Assembly (NCBI GenBank): GCA_001602645.1
Contig: LUYE01000035.1
Location: 1-35,265, forward strand
From: Methanosarcinales archaeon Methan_01
GTDB lineage: Archaea; Halobacteriota; Methanosarcinia; Methanotrichales; Methanotrichaceae
DNA length: 35,265 nt
Direction: 5' to 3'
Notes under the pieces: model-generated
Told to the model about the DNA's origin: nothing
Databases searched by the model: none
What the model saw: the letters and a program-made list of their open reading frames with translations, nothing else
Shown here: positions 16,860 through 24,898 of the stretch, one piece after another
Position numbering within the stretch: position 1 is the first letter of the stretch
How the letters are laid out: every line of letters starts with the position of its first letter
Position numbers and translations under genes: made by a program

Positions 16860-17594
16860 CTAGACCAGATGTTCCAAGACGCCCTTCTGAAGGGCTGAGA
16901 CGACGGGAAGCTTCACCACCACGGCCATCTTCTCGTCTCCAATCCTGGTGATCACGATCGATTCCTTTCCGTCGGCGATCATCATGCATTCGAGGCTATA
17001 GTTTACGCCGTCCACCATAACGTCTTTGTATATCTCTTCAAAGCCCCCTCCTATCTCCTGAAGATCGAACCCGAACTCGTCGAATTTTGCCATCTTGTCG
17101 ACTATGAGAACCAGGTTGCATCCCCTCTTCAGTTCGGATAAGAGGTCGGGTCTGTGCTCCCTCAAAAAGTCCGGACTTCTGCAGAATATCAAAAGCTCGC
17201 CATCCGCCCTTTTCATGATGTCTCTGACCCTGTTCTTGATCCCCCACTCGTTCCGAACGCACCAGACGGGGGTGGACCCCGGAGAGTCCAGAGTCAGGTT
17301 CTTCAGCTCATCGGCCGATCGGTCTGCGGCCTCCAAGAGTTCATCTTTCAGCCTCTCGATGACCCTCTCTGGCTCGATGGCCCTGTAGTATGTCGGAGAC
17401 CCCTGAACGAACTCAGCAAACCCCTTCTCAGTCAGGTCTTTTAGGATATCATAGACTCTGGTCCTTGGAACCCCGCTGGTCTCGTGGACCTCCCTCGCGG
17501 TCGCCTCCCCAAGCCCCACCAGGGCTGCGTAACTTCTCGCCTCGTACTCCGTCAGTCCCAGCTTTCGGAGGCCATCCACTATATCAACGTTCAT
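16860..17594 (-). CDS. TrmB-family transcriptional regulator
   Basis: A 244-residue regulator with an N-terminal winged helix of TrmB type. LGLTEYEARSYAALVGLGEATAREVHETSGVPRTRVYDILKDLTEKGF covers about residues 12-59, with the recognition helix in SGVPRTRVYDIL. The helical segment RVIERLKDELLEAADRSADEL serves as the dimer region. The C-terminal half (residues 110-235) resembles the phospholipase-D-like/effector part of short TrmB proteins, with no sugar-binding motif I can name. ATG 17594 lies at the edge of a perfect palindrome, and a TATA box 26 bases away predicts a leaderless message. It is divergent from the exporter operon at 17672, which it probably controls together with itself. Confidence 0.88.
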   Translation of the reverse strand: MNVDIVDGLRKLGLTEYEARSYAALVGLGEATAREVHETSGVPRTRVYDILKDLTEKGFAEFVQGSPTYYRAIEPERVIERLKDELLEAADRSADELKNLTLDSPGSTPVWCVRNEWGIKNRVRDIMKRADGELLIFCRSPDFLREHRPDLLSELKRGCNLVLIVDKMAKFDEFGFDLQEIGGGFEEIYKDVMVDGVNYSLECMMIADGKESIVITRIGDEKMAVVVKLPVVSALQKGVLEHLV

Positions 17595-17614
17595 TGTAAC
17601 TCAATTAGTTACAA
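17594..17614. promoter_or_regulatory. Palindromic operator at the TrmB/exporter divergent promoter
   Basis: Perfect inverted repeat TTGTAACT, five-base spacer CAATT, AGTTACAA. It starts at the first base of the TrmB start codon and sits beside the shared TATA box. A protein bound here would block the TrmB promoter and could influence the divergent one. TrmB is the obvious candidate binder. Confidence 0.65.
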
Positions 17615-17619
17615 CAAAC

Positions 17620-17626
17620 TTAAATA
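17620..17626. promoter_or_regulatory. Shared TATA box between TrmB and the exporter operon
   Basis: TTAAATA reads as an acceptable TATA element on both strands. Plus-strand start would be near 17650 (gene at 17672). Minus-strand start would be near 17597 (TrmB ATG at 17594). Confidence 0.45.
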
Positions 17627-17671
17627 GGCTCTGGTCCCTATAACCCTTAGTGGTATTGTGAGGATTGTAGC

Positions 17672-18766
17672 ATGAACGCTGATAGATCGCCGTCTCCCAA
17701 ATTTGCCTCACCTTCGCGCCTCTTTATGCTTCTCCTGTCCCTGCTGCTCGTTCACCTGATAGGATCGTCTGCGGTCTTGCAGGGGTCTCCAAATGCCCTC
17801 GAGAGGTTTCCGGATGACTTCTACAAAGTGGAGGGGTCCCCTGAGATCGCCGCAACTCTTGAACGGTCGAGGGTCTACCAGGGAGAGGAGACCAGCCTCT
17901 ACCTCACACTGACGAACAGAGGCAGAGTCACCTCCATCGAGGTGAACGATGAGTCTTCGAGTGACGCCCCCTGGGAGGTCTATGCGGCGAAGGTCGAGCT
18001 GGAGCTGGAGAACGCCAGGACCGCTGCCCAGGACGTCTCAGTCAGCCTAATTGTCCCCGGCGCCGCAGAGGACGCCCCTCTGGAGGTGAAGAGGCAGGTG
18101 GCCTATGCCGGAACTTTGCGCGAGGGTCAGGTATCTTCGAGGCTAGAGTTTCCGATAGAAGTATACGAGAACGCACCGCCTGGAGATTATGACCTGGTGG
18201 CGCAGGTCAACTATGCCTACCAGTGGGACGTGGCGGCAGAGCCCAAATCGAGCCGGCCAGAGAGCCCTGACATATTCTACCTCTACGAGAGCAAGAGCGA
18301 GACCATCCCTCTGGTCCTCCGGGTGGAGCGGGAGAGCGGCGCGGAGTTCAAGGTCCTGAACGTCACCCCATCGGATCTGAAGGTTGCATCGAAGGAGAAC
18401 GTCGTCCAGGTGACTATCGAGAACGTCGGCGACGACTATGCTCGCGACCTCGTGGCGAGGCTGCGGCCCGAGAGCGGGATCTACGTCAGCGTCGACGAGT
18501 CTCCCATCCCCCTCCTCCGGCCCGGCGAGACGGCCGAGCTGGTCTACAAGCTCGACGTCTCCAAGGACGCAGTCCCGGAAAAGACCTACTCGCTCAAGGT
18601 CCTCTTTGAGTTCTCCGACTCTCGCAATGACGACCTCTTCGAGACGGAGAACGTCTACCTGCGGATCGAGGAGGATGGTCCATGGGACCTCATCGTCGGA
18701 GCCGTTCTGGTGGCCCTGGCGGCGGCAGGCCTTCTGGTCCTCCGCCAGCGAAGGGGCATGGTCTGA
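17672..18766 (+). CDS. Membrane-anchored surface protein, COG1361/NEW3-CARDB type
   Basis: A 364-residue exported protein with an N-terminal signal sequence (hydrophobic residues about 17-37) and one C-terminal membrane helix (LIVGAVLVALAAAGLLVL) followed by a basic tail. The outside part contains two immunoglobulin-like domains of the NEW3/CARDB kind. The first is around residues 55-190 (VYQGEETSLYLTLTNRG and later APPGDYDLVAQVNYAY). The second is around 225-335 (VASKENVVQVTIENVGDDYARD and RPGETAELVYKLDVS). Such S-layer-related proteins are commonly encoded beside ABC-2 exporters in archaea, and here it is the first gene of such an operon. It stops two bases before the ATPase ATG. Its exact role (substrate, scaffold or sensor) is unknown. 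Confidence 0.78.
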   Translation: MNADRSPSPKFASPSRLFMLLLSLLLVHLIGSSAVLQGSPNALERFPDDFYKVEGSPEIAATLERSRVYQGEETSLYLTLTNRGRVTSIEVNDESSSDAPWEVYAAKVELELENARTAAQDVSVSLIVPGAAEDAPLEVKRQVAYAGTLREGQVSSRLEFPIEVYENAPPGDYDLVAQVNYAYQWDVAAEPKSSRPESPDIFYLYESKSETIPLVLRVERESGAEFKVLNVTPSDLKVASKENVVQVTIENVGDDYARDLVARLRPESGIYVSVDESPIPLLRPGETAELVYKLDVSKDAVPEKTYSLKVLFEFSDSRNDDLFETENVYLRIEEDGPWDLIVGAVLVALAAAGLLVLRQRRGMV

Positions 18767-18768
18767 TC

Positions 18769-19725
18769 ATGCAGGAGGATGGGCTCGTGAAGGGTGAAGA
18801 ATTTCCGGCCGCCGATCCGTCCCAGGATTACAGCATCGTCGCCCGGGGCCTTTTGAAGAGCTTCGGCAAATTGAAGGCGTTGAACGACCTTTCGGTGAGG
18901 ATGCCCCGGGGGACGACCTACTGTCTTTTAGGACCGAACGGGTCGGGGAAGACGACCTTCATCCGGGCCGTCGCCGGCCTCCTCCGGCTCGACGGGGGAG
19001 ATCTTTCGGTTCTGGGGGAGCCGGTCCATAGCGTCAACAGGGTCTATCCCAGGATCGGGTACATGACCCAGCACAAGGCCCTCTACCCGGACCTCACCTT
19101 GAGAGAGAATATGGAGTTTTATGCTGGCCTCTACGGGATCGAGGGATGGGAGAGGGACGAGAGGATATCGGAGCTCCTGGAGATGGTGGACCTCGCAGAT
19201 CACATCGATAGGATCACAGGAGCCCTCAGCGGCGGGATGTATCAGAGGCTGTCTCTCGCCTGCACCCTCATCCACGACCCCGACCTCCTCCTCCTCGACG
19301 AGCCTACGGTGGGGGTCGATCCTATCCTCCGGGAGGCCTTCTGGCGGTTCTTCGACGGTCTCGCCGAGCGAGGGGCGACGATCCTCATCACCACCCATCT
19401 GATGGACGAGGCCGAGAGGTGCAAGATAGTCGGCTACATGCGAGCCGGGCGGATGCTGGCGGAGGGGAGCCCCGAAGATCTGAAGAGGCTTGCAGGGCTC
19501 CGGCCGATCTTGAGGCTCTGGGTGAAGGATCCTCAAGCCTCTGCTTCCAGCCTGGCAGCTGATGGCCTTGAGGTCGAAGTCGTCGGTGGCGTGCTTCAAG
19601 TGAGGATCGAGGAGCACGGGAGGCTGAAAGAGATCCTCGAGGGGGTCGAGCCCTCCGACCTCAGGCTCGTCGAGCCCTCCCTCGCCGACGCCTTTCTGAG
19701 GCTTTCTGAGGGAGGGTCGAGATGA
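18769..19725 (+). CDS. ABC-2 exporter ATP-binding protein
   Basis: A 318-residue ATPase of the drug/antibiotic/lipid exporter class. Walker A is GPNGSGKTT, the signature LSGGMYQRLSLA, Walker B LLLLDEPTVGVDP, and the H-loop is in ITTHLMDEAERC. The C-terminal 80 residues form the regulatory extension typical of this class. Start choice: ATG 18769 follows the upstream stop by two bases, but GTG 18787 has a better AGGAGG eight bases upstream, so either is possible. The stop overlaps the permease start (ATGA), a sign of coupled translation. It works with the permease at 19722. Confidence 0.92.
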   Translation: MQEDGLVKGEEFPAADPSQDYSIVARGLLKSFGKLKALNDLSVRMPRGTTYCLLGPNGSGKTTFIRAVAGLLRLDGGDLSVLGEPVHSVNRVYPRIGYMTQHKALYPDLTLRENMEFYAGLYGIEGWERDERISELLEMVDLADHIDRITGALSGGMYQRLSLACTLIHDPDLLLLDEPTVGVDPILREAFWRFFDGLAERGATILITTHLMDEAERCKIVGYMRAGRMLAEGSPEDLKRLAGLRPILRLWVKDPQASASSLAADGLEVEVVGGVLQVRIEEHGRLKEILEGVEPSDLRLVEPSLADAFLRLSEGGSR

Positions 19726-20942
19726 TGGGTCCAAAGATCAATTCGAGGCGGGTCCTGGTGGTGGCAAGGCGGGTCGTCCGCCAGCTGAAGCGGGATCGAA
19801 GGACGATCGGCCTCATCACCCTCGCCCCCGTATTCCTGATGATCCTCTTCGGCTACGCCCTCTCGGGGGAGATGGCTGGCATAAACCTGGGGGTGGTGGA
19901 CCTCGGAGGCCAGGACGCCCTGAGGGATCACCTCGCCACCGTCGACGACTTCGACCTTCTCCGCCTCGGATCAGAGTCGGACGCCGAGAGGCTGATCGTC
20001 GAGGGGAGGCTCCACGGGGCGGTGGTGATCCGGGGGGAGGAGGTGAGGGTTCTGCTGGACGGGTCGAGCCCTCAGATCACAGCTTCGATCATGACCGAGG
20101 TGAAGAACGGCCTTCTGCCCCTGAAGGGGCTCCAGAACGGCGGAAGGATGGATGTTGGCGGAGAACTGGAAGATGTAGAGGGGGGGTGGCTTGGAGGCGA
20201 TGGCATCGTCGGAGGGTCCAGCGGCCCGGGAGGCTTGGGGTCGGATGGAGACATCGGAATATGCGCCGCCCTCGGGGGGTATGGCGGCCCTGGGGCGGCC
20301 CCCGAGGTCGTCCAGCGGTACATTCGCGGCTACGATCTGGAGATGATGGACTCCGTAGGCCCCGCGGTCCTCGGCCTCGTCGTCTTCTTCTTCACCTTCA
20401 TCACCGCCGCGATCTCTTTTCTCCGGGAGAGGACCCAGGGGTCCCTGGAGAAGTTCATGGTCTCCCCCCTCAGCAGGCCGGAGATGGTGGCCGGCTACCT
20501 CCTGGGGTTCAGCCTCTTCGCCCTCCTTCAGTCGGCGACGACCCTCCTCGTCGTCGTCCTCGCCTTCGGCGTCCCGATGGAGGGCAGCCCCCTGACGGCC
20601 TTCGGCGTGATCCTCCTACTGGGGGCGGGAGGGCTCGTCCTCGGCGCCTTCTTATCGAACTTCGCGAAGACGGAGTTTCAAGTCGTCCAGTTCATACCGA
20701 TCGTCATCCTCCCTCAGGTCGTCCTCTCGGGGGTCTGGTGGCCCCTGGAGTCGATCCCCGCCTTCCTCCAGCCGATCTCTTACGCCCTTCCGCTCACCTA
20801 CTCCAGCGATGCTCTCCGGGCGGTGATGCTGAAGGGCGCCGGGATCAGCGAGATCCTCGTCCCCGACCTCCTCTTCCTCGTTGGGTTCTTCGTCCTAGCT
20901 TTCGGAGCGGCGACGCTGATGCTGAAGCGGGAGGTGGGATGA
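19722..20942 (+). CDS. ABC-2 type exporter permease with glycine-rich extracellular insert
   Basis: A 406-residue permease. One membrane helix near residues 28-48 is followed by a large outside domain (about 50-205). Five or six helices make up the rest (for example AVLGLVVFFFTFITAAISF, FIPIVILPQVVLSGVWWPLESIP and the PLTYSSDALRAVML motif of ABC-2 permeases). The motif FLRERTQGSLEKFMVSPLSRPEMVAGYL is the standard coupling region. Unusual is a stretch at residues 137-200 made largely of G, D, E and S, with many GG pairs, inserted in the outside domain. The start overlaps the ATPase stop and the stop overlaps the next start (ATGA) in the same way. Confidence 0.9.
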   Translation: MMGPKINSRRVLVVARRVVRQLKRDRRTIGLITLAPVFLMILFGYALSGEMAGINLGVVDLGGQDALRDHLATVDDFDLLRLGSESDAERLIVEGRLHGAVVIRGEEVRVLLDGSSPQITASIMTEVKNGLLPLKGLQNGGRMDVGGELEDVEGGWLGGDGIVGGSSGPGGLGSDGDIGICAALGGYGGPGAAPEVVQRYIRGYDLEMMDSVGPAVLGLVVFFFTFITAAISFLRERTQGSLEKFMVSPLSRPEMVAGYLLGFSLFALLQSATTLLVVVLAFGVPMEGSPLTAFGVILLLGAGGLVLGAFLSNFAKTEFQVVQFIPIVILPQVVLSGVWWPLESIPAFLQPISYALPLTYSSDALRAVMLKGAGISEILVPDLLFLVGFFVLAFGAATLMLKREVG

Positions 20943-21461
20943 TTCTATTGAAGTGCGGCGTATGGGGATACATGATTCGAGATTGGAGCAGAGACGACGC
21001 ATCTTCTTTAGCACGATATGCCAACAATCGAAAGATCTGGCTCAACCTCCGAGATGCCTTTCCCCACCCGTATACTCAGGATGATGCTGCTCTTTATATA
21101 GCCAGATCGCTAAAAAATGTGCCGCGAACTGCTTTTGCCATCGCAACTAATACAGAGGCCATAGGAAGCATAGGACTGATGCCGGGGCAAGAGGTTCATC
21201 GCTTCGCCGCAGAATTGGGCTACTGGCTGGGGGAGCCCTTTTGGGGAAGGGGAATAATGACGGAAGCGGTAAAGGAGTTGAGCGAATATGCCCTCGAGGA
21301 GCTTGGATTTCGCCGCATCTTTGCAAGAGCCTTACGCCACAAACCTGGCTTCTGCCCGGGTACTCGAAAAATCTGGATTTTTTCTGGAGGGGATACTGCG
21401 CGCAAACGTCGTAAAGGAGGATAGGATCCTGGATCAGTTCTTATATGCCAAGATAAAATAA
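20939..21461 (+). pseudogene. GNAT acetyltransferase (RimJ/RimL-like), frameshifted
   Basis: The start overlaps the permease stop by four bases, so it is the last gene of the exporter operon. The first frame gives an N-terminal GNAT half: IRDWSRDDASSLARYANN, AIGSIGLMPG, ELGYWLGEPFWGRGIMTEAV (the acetyl-CoA pyrophosphate-loop motif) and EELGFRRIFARA. At 21332-21333 one extra T shifts the frame. Removing it yields A-Y-A-T-N-L-A-S-A-R-V-L-E-K-S-G-F and so on to AKIK and a stop at 21461, exactly the expected GNAT C-terminus. The protein would be about 173 residues. Either the gene broke recently or the base is a sequencing error. An inner ATG at 20972 could be the true start. Confidence 0.8.
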
Positions 21462-21481
21462 CCCCTGACAAAATATCATAT

Positions 21482-22342
21482 TTACCTATCTAGCCTTGCC
21501 GTCGCCGCCTTCTTCACGCTTTGATCCCCATCCTCCACGAGAGCTCTCACGACCTCTTCAGGAGTGGACGGATTCTTCGCCACCGCCTCCCTCACCTTCC
21601 AGGCCCAGTCTCCAGAGAGGGCCACCAGGGTCTTTTGATCAGCGTTCGGGTTCGACGCCACAGCCGCCCGAATCTCGCCGTCCCGGTCGGCGGCGAGGCT
21701 CGCGAGGGAGGATGCAGACGTCTTTTTGTTCATCGCGACGGCGGCCCGGACGTCCTGGATCCGGTCGGCGGCGAGGTAGTCCAGGAGCTCGACGGTCGCC
21801 TGCGAGCTTCTTGCCGCCGCCGTCCTGACGGACCAGGATGGGTCGACCCTCCTATCGAAGAGGACGTCCTTGGGGACCTTCGGGTTTGAGACGGCGGCGG
21901 CCCGGACTCCCTCGTCTCCGTGGTCGGCGAGGGTCCTATTCACCTCCTCAGGGGTGTTCGGGTTTTTGGCCGCCGCCTCCTGGACGATGTACCGGTTCTT
22001 GGATAGAGAGTAGTCGAAGTCCATCGTCACGTCGGAGGATAACTTCGTCAGGGCCCCGGGGGACGTCTTCTGATTCAGGGCGACGGCGGCCCGGACGAAG
22101 CCGTCGCCGTCTTCGGATAAAAATTCGAGGATATCGCCATCGGCCCGGAGGCTCGCCGCCACCGCCTCCCGGACCCACTGGACCTGGTCATTCGCCAGGT
22201 GCCGCAGGATCTCGATCGGCGCGCCGGGGTTGATGGCCACGGCCCTCCGGACGTGCCAGTCCCAGTCTCTCGCCAGAGCCTCCAGCTCCTTCGCCTCAGT
22301 CTTCGGATCAGAAGCCGTCTTCTCCTTTCCCCAGTCTCTCAT
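21482..22342 (-). CDS. Leucine-rich-repeat-variant (LRV/HEAT-like) protein
   Basis: A 286-residue soluble protein built from about ten repeats of 23-25 residues. The consensus is roughly V-R-x-A-V-A-x-N-P-x-T-P-x-E-V-L-x-x-L-A-x-D-x-D, the LRV repeat form first described in nitrogen fixers. Clear units are VRRAVAINPGAPIEIL, VRAAVALNQKTSPGAL, VQEAAAKNPNTPEEV, VRAAAVSNPKVPKDVL and VREAVAKNPSTPEEVV. There is no signal peptide or membrane segment. LRV proteins form right-handed superhelices and are thought to bind proteins or nucleic acid, but no substrate is known. LRV proteins with an N-terminal iron-sulfur cluster exist; this one has no cysteines for that. It converges with the exporter operon. 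Confidence 0.85.
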   Translation of the reverse strand: MRDWGKEKTASDPKTEAKELEALARDWDWHVRRAVAINPGAPIEILRHLANDQVQWVREAVAASLRADGDILEFLSEDGDGFVRAAVALNQKTSPGALTKLSSDVTMDFDYSLSKNRYIVQEAAAKNPNTPEEVNRTLADHGDEGVRAAAVSNPKVPKDVLFDRRVDPSWSVRTAAARSSQATVELLDYLAADRIQDVRAAVAMNKKTSASSLASLAADRDGEIRAAVASNPNADQKTLVALSGDWAWKVREAVAKNPSTPEEVVRALVEDGDQSVKKAATARLDR

Positions 22343-22439
22343 CTCTCAAACCTCTGCAATTCCCTCATAATCCGCTCTGGCCTTCTCTCGCCTCTATGAT
22401 AGTCATCCCACCGCGAACCCTCTGCCCTCTGCACCGTCA

Positions 22440-23381
22440 TCATCCCCGGATGAGGACGAATCCGTAGACCTCCTCCAGGATCTCCGCCGGATCCTTCCGG
22501 TCGATCCGGCCGATCTTCGCCTCCAGGATCGGGAGGTCGATGGCGGGGGCGATCATCTTGACGAGGGCGGGATCGCCGCTGACGACGGCGTAGGCGGGGA
22601 TCGACCGCCGCCCCTCCAGGAGGCTCTCCAGCCTCTCCGCGACGAGGTCTGCGTGCTGGCGGATGTCCTCCTCCCTAAGCCGCTCAAACCTCTTCTGGCT
22701 CCACCCCCCCTTGGTGTGCTTCTCCTTGACGGTGCTCTTTACGACGGCATGCTGGAGAAATCCCTCCCTCCCCAGGGCCAGCCCCAGGAGGGTCTCTCCG
22801 GCGTGGGCCGCCACCGCCAGGACCGGGATCTCCAGCATCTCCCGCAGGGGGCCCGTCCTGAAGGAGGAGGCGAAGGCCGTCACGTCCTTTTTTATGGGGA
22901 AGGGGGGCACTAGGCCGATGGTGAAGATGAGGGGGTCGGAGAAGACGGCGACCCCCCGGTCCGATACCGCCCGCCTCGCTAGATCGGCGACCTCGGTAGG
23001 GAGGCTCTGGGCTGCCGTCGACCCGCCGGCGACGTAGGCAGATAATAGATCCTCTTTTGGGGATCGGACGGCATCGAGCCGCTCGAGGAGCCGCTCCACC
23101 TCTCTCGGTCTGAGGGTCCGGCTTTTGGCAGGCTCTTTCGTCGCTGTAGCATGCCAATCGCCCCCTCCATCGCCCTGATCCCGAAGGGCGGCGAGCCTCT
23201 GCTCTGCGGCCTTGAGGGCAAGGCTCGTCTCCTGCGCGGCTGCCGTCAGCTTTCTGATCTTCTCATCGCGCCTCTCGATCTGGAGGGCGAGGGAGTTTTT
23301 CTCCTCTTCCAGCAGAGCCACCTTCGATCGGAGCTGCTCCATCTCCTCTTCCCGCTTCTTTCTTCCCAGAAGGTCGACCAA
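22440..23381 (-). CDS. VLRF1/Vms1-family peptidyl-tRNA hydrolase or release factor
   Basis: A 313-residue protein related to Vms1/ANKZF1, which release nascent chains on stalled ribosomes. The N-terminus (residues 8-68) is a charged coiled coil (EEEMEQLRSKVALLEEEKNSL and so on). The catalytic domain follows from about residue 130. The hallmark loop KGGWSQKRFERLREEDI lies at residues 224-240: a GG, a conserved Q, then RF-x-R. It matches the archaeal/bacterial VLRF1 version, where Q corresponds to the glutamine of eRF1-type hydrolysis. The C-terminal domain has the eRF1 domain-2/3-like alternation (AYAVVSGDPALVKMI). No zinc finger or ankyrin part is present, as expected in archaea. A TATA-like element lies at about 23470-23480. 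Confidence 0.82.
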   Translation of the reverse strand: MVDLLGRKKREEEMEQLRSKVALLEEEKNSLALQIERRDEKIRKLTAAAQETSLALKAAEQRLAALRDQGDGGGDWHATATKEPAKSRTLRPREVERLLERLDAVRSPKEDLLSAYVAGGSTAAQSLPTEVADLARRAVSDRGVAVFSDPLIFTIGLVPPFPIKKDVTAFASSFRTGPLREMLEIPVLAVAAHAGETLLGLALGREGFLQHAVVKSTVKEKHTKGGWSQKRFERLREEDIRQHADLVAERLESLLEGRRSIPAYAVVSGDPALVKMIAPAIDLPILEAKIGRIDRKDPAEILEEVYGFVLIRG

Positions 23382-23484
23382 GCCCTCACCACCGCCCCTC
23401 AGATGGACCTATTGGCAAAAAGGGTTTTCTTCTGGCCTCAAACCAGGAGTTGAGAGCCAATGGAATTCCGATATAAAAGACGGA

Positions 23485-23573
23485 CGGACCCGCTGGGATT
23501 CGAACCCAGGTCAGCGGGTTTCTTCGAGAGGCCTCTCCGAAGCCCGCTAGGATATCCTCTACCCTACGAGTCC
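23485..23573 (-). tRNA. tRNA-Arg (anticodon TCG) with a 17-base intron
   Basis: Read on the minus strand from 23573: a 7-base acceptor stem (GGACTCG with CGGGTCC, one G-T pair), TA, then a D-arm with A14, G15, GG and A21. A 5-base anticodon stem (GCGGG with CCCGC), four variable bases and a T-arm (CTGGG TTCGAAT CCCAG) follow, then discriminator G. CCA is not encoded. Removing the intron leaves the loop CTTCGGA with anticodon TCG, which reads the arginine codon CGA and possibly the other CGN codons. The mature length is 72 bases. It lies just upstream of the VLRF1 gene on the same strand. Confidence 0.93.
23520..23536 (-). other. tRNA intron with canonical bulge-helix-bulge
   Basis: The intron lies between positions 37 and 38. 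The precursor folds into the anticodon stem, a 4-base central helix CTTC/GAAG, and 3-base bulges GGA and AAA (cut after the second base of each). An inner 3-base helix GAG/CTC closes a GCCT loop. This is the standard site and structure for the archaeal splicing endonuclease. Confidence 0.88.
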
Positions 23574-23940
23574 ACGGCCAAGCCTTACCCTTCAACCGCT
23601 ATTAACCTTTTCCAGGCCTCCTGCCTCAGCAGTCCCGCAGCCCCTCCATTTCCTCATGGCAGAGATTAAAAAATAGCTATATAAATTTAACATAAAGCAA
23701 GCAGTATAAGATCTAATTACGATTTAAGGGCCGTTTCGATCTCCAGTTTTGAATGGATGGCTGAAATAGTTGGGGAAACTATTTCAACCAATAGGCCGAT
23801 CTGGTCGCCGTCGGACGCGGTGCAGGCAGCTCAGAGCGGATCCGATAAGTAGTCGGCATAAATGTCCGATCTGATCCGTTGGCCGGATTGGCACCCAGCG
23901 GCGGAGAAGGGTCCGCAGGGTTCTCACGGGGTGAATCCTC
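23574..23940. other. Intergenic region with a strong hairpin
   Basis: No gene seen. Its AT-rich middle (23660-23720) probably holds the tRNA promoter side. A perfect 10-base stem with a 5-base loop lies at 23762-23786, about 155 bases before the flavoprotein gene. Confidence 0.45.
23762..23786. other. Perfect 10-base hairpin upstream of the flavoprotein gene
   Basis: TGAAATAGTT, loop GGGGA, AACTATTTCA. No T-run follows, so it is not a classic terminator. It could be an operator or an RNA structure in the leader of the gene at 23941. Confidence 0.5.
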
Positions 23941-24873
23941 ATGGAAGAAACGATATGTGAAAGGTCTGTCGGCTCCATCGCAAACGAGATAGTCCGGAAA
24001 GAGACGGTCGCCCCCGGCTTCACTCTGATGGAGATCAGGGCTCCAGATATCGCCGAGAAGATCCAGCCGGGGCAGTTCATGATCCTCCGGGTCGACGAGG
24101 CGGGGGAGAGGATACCGATGAGCGTAGCCGATTGGGATCGGGAGAGGGGTACGGTCACCCTCGTCTTCCAGGAGCTGGGGCTCTCTACAAAGAAGCTTGG
24201 CCTCTTGGAGCCGGGGCAGAGGCTCGCAAACCTGGCGGGCCCCCTGGGGAAGGCCGCTGAGGTGGGATTTTTCGGGACCGTCGTCGTCGTCAGCGGCTGC
24301 TTTGGGACGGGGCCGGGGTATGCCCTCGCAAGGGCCTTGAAGGAAGCGGGGAACCGGGTGATCTACATCGCCGAGGCCTTCAAGGGAGAATTTCACTTCT
24401 GGCTCGACAGGCTCGCGGAGGTCGCCGACCGGCTGATCGTCGTCTCCGGCGACAGGACGGTGGGGGATGCCCGATGGGCGAAGGACCCTTTGAGGTCCCT
24501 CCTCGAATCCGAGGAGATCGAGAGGATATACCTCATCGGCTGCACCTTCATGATGGCGACCTGCTCCCGGGCTGCGGAGCCCTTTGGCGTCGAGACGAGG
24601 GCGAGCCTGATGCCGATAATGATCGACGGGACCGGGATGTGCGGCGCCTGCCGCGTCAACGTCGCCGCGGAGACGAAGCTCGCCTGCGTCGAGGGGCCGG
24701 AGTTCGACGGCCGCGAAGTTGACTGGTCCGAGCTGATGGAGAGGGCTCGGGGATACCTGAAGGAGGAGGAGCGGGCCCTCGACCTCTGGGAGATCGACAA
24801 CTGGCATCTGGTCCGGTTCAGAGACCGGGGTCCCGAGAAGAGAAGAAAGAGGGGCGGAGCTCGGCGGTGCTGA
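23941..24873 (+). CDS. FAD/[2Fe-2S] flavoprotein, PyrK/NfnA/SudB type electron-transfer subunit
   Basis: A 310-residue protein of the ferredoxin-NADP reductase superfamily. The FAD site is ERIPMSVAD (residues 57-65; R-x-P-x-S). The NAD(P) site follows at VVVVSGCFGTGPGYALARAL (114-133). The C-terminal cluster motif MIDGTGMCGACRV...C...GPEFDGREVDW gives ligands D229, C234, C237 and C249, the aspartate-plus-three-cysteine arrangement of NfnA/SudB proteins. These subunits pass electrons between NAD(P)H and a large glutamate-synthase-like partner (NfnB/SudA), or to dihydroorotate dehydrogenase (PyrK). No partner gene is adjacent, so the reaction here is undecided. GPEFDGxEVDW favours the NfnA/SudB side. 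The basic tail after RFRDRG is unusual. Confidence 0.85.
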   Translation: MEETICERSVGSIANEIVRKETVAPGFTLMEIRAPDIAEKIQPGQFMILRVDEAGERIPMSVADWDRERGTVTLVFQELGLSTKKLGLLEPGQRLANLAGPLGKAAEVGFFGTVVVVSGCFGTGPGYALARALKEAGNRVIYIAEAFKGEFHFWLDRLAEVADRLIVVSGDRTVGDARWAKDPLRSLLESEEIERIYLIGCTFMMATCSRAAEPFGVETRASLMPIMIDGTGMCGACRVNVAAETKLACVEGPEFDGREVDWSELMERARGYLKEEERALDLWEIDNWHLVRFRDRGPEKRRKRGGARRC

Positions 24874-24898
24874 TGCGGCCGGGCCAGCTGCCTCCCAA

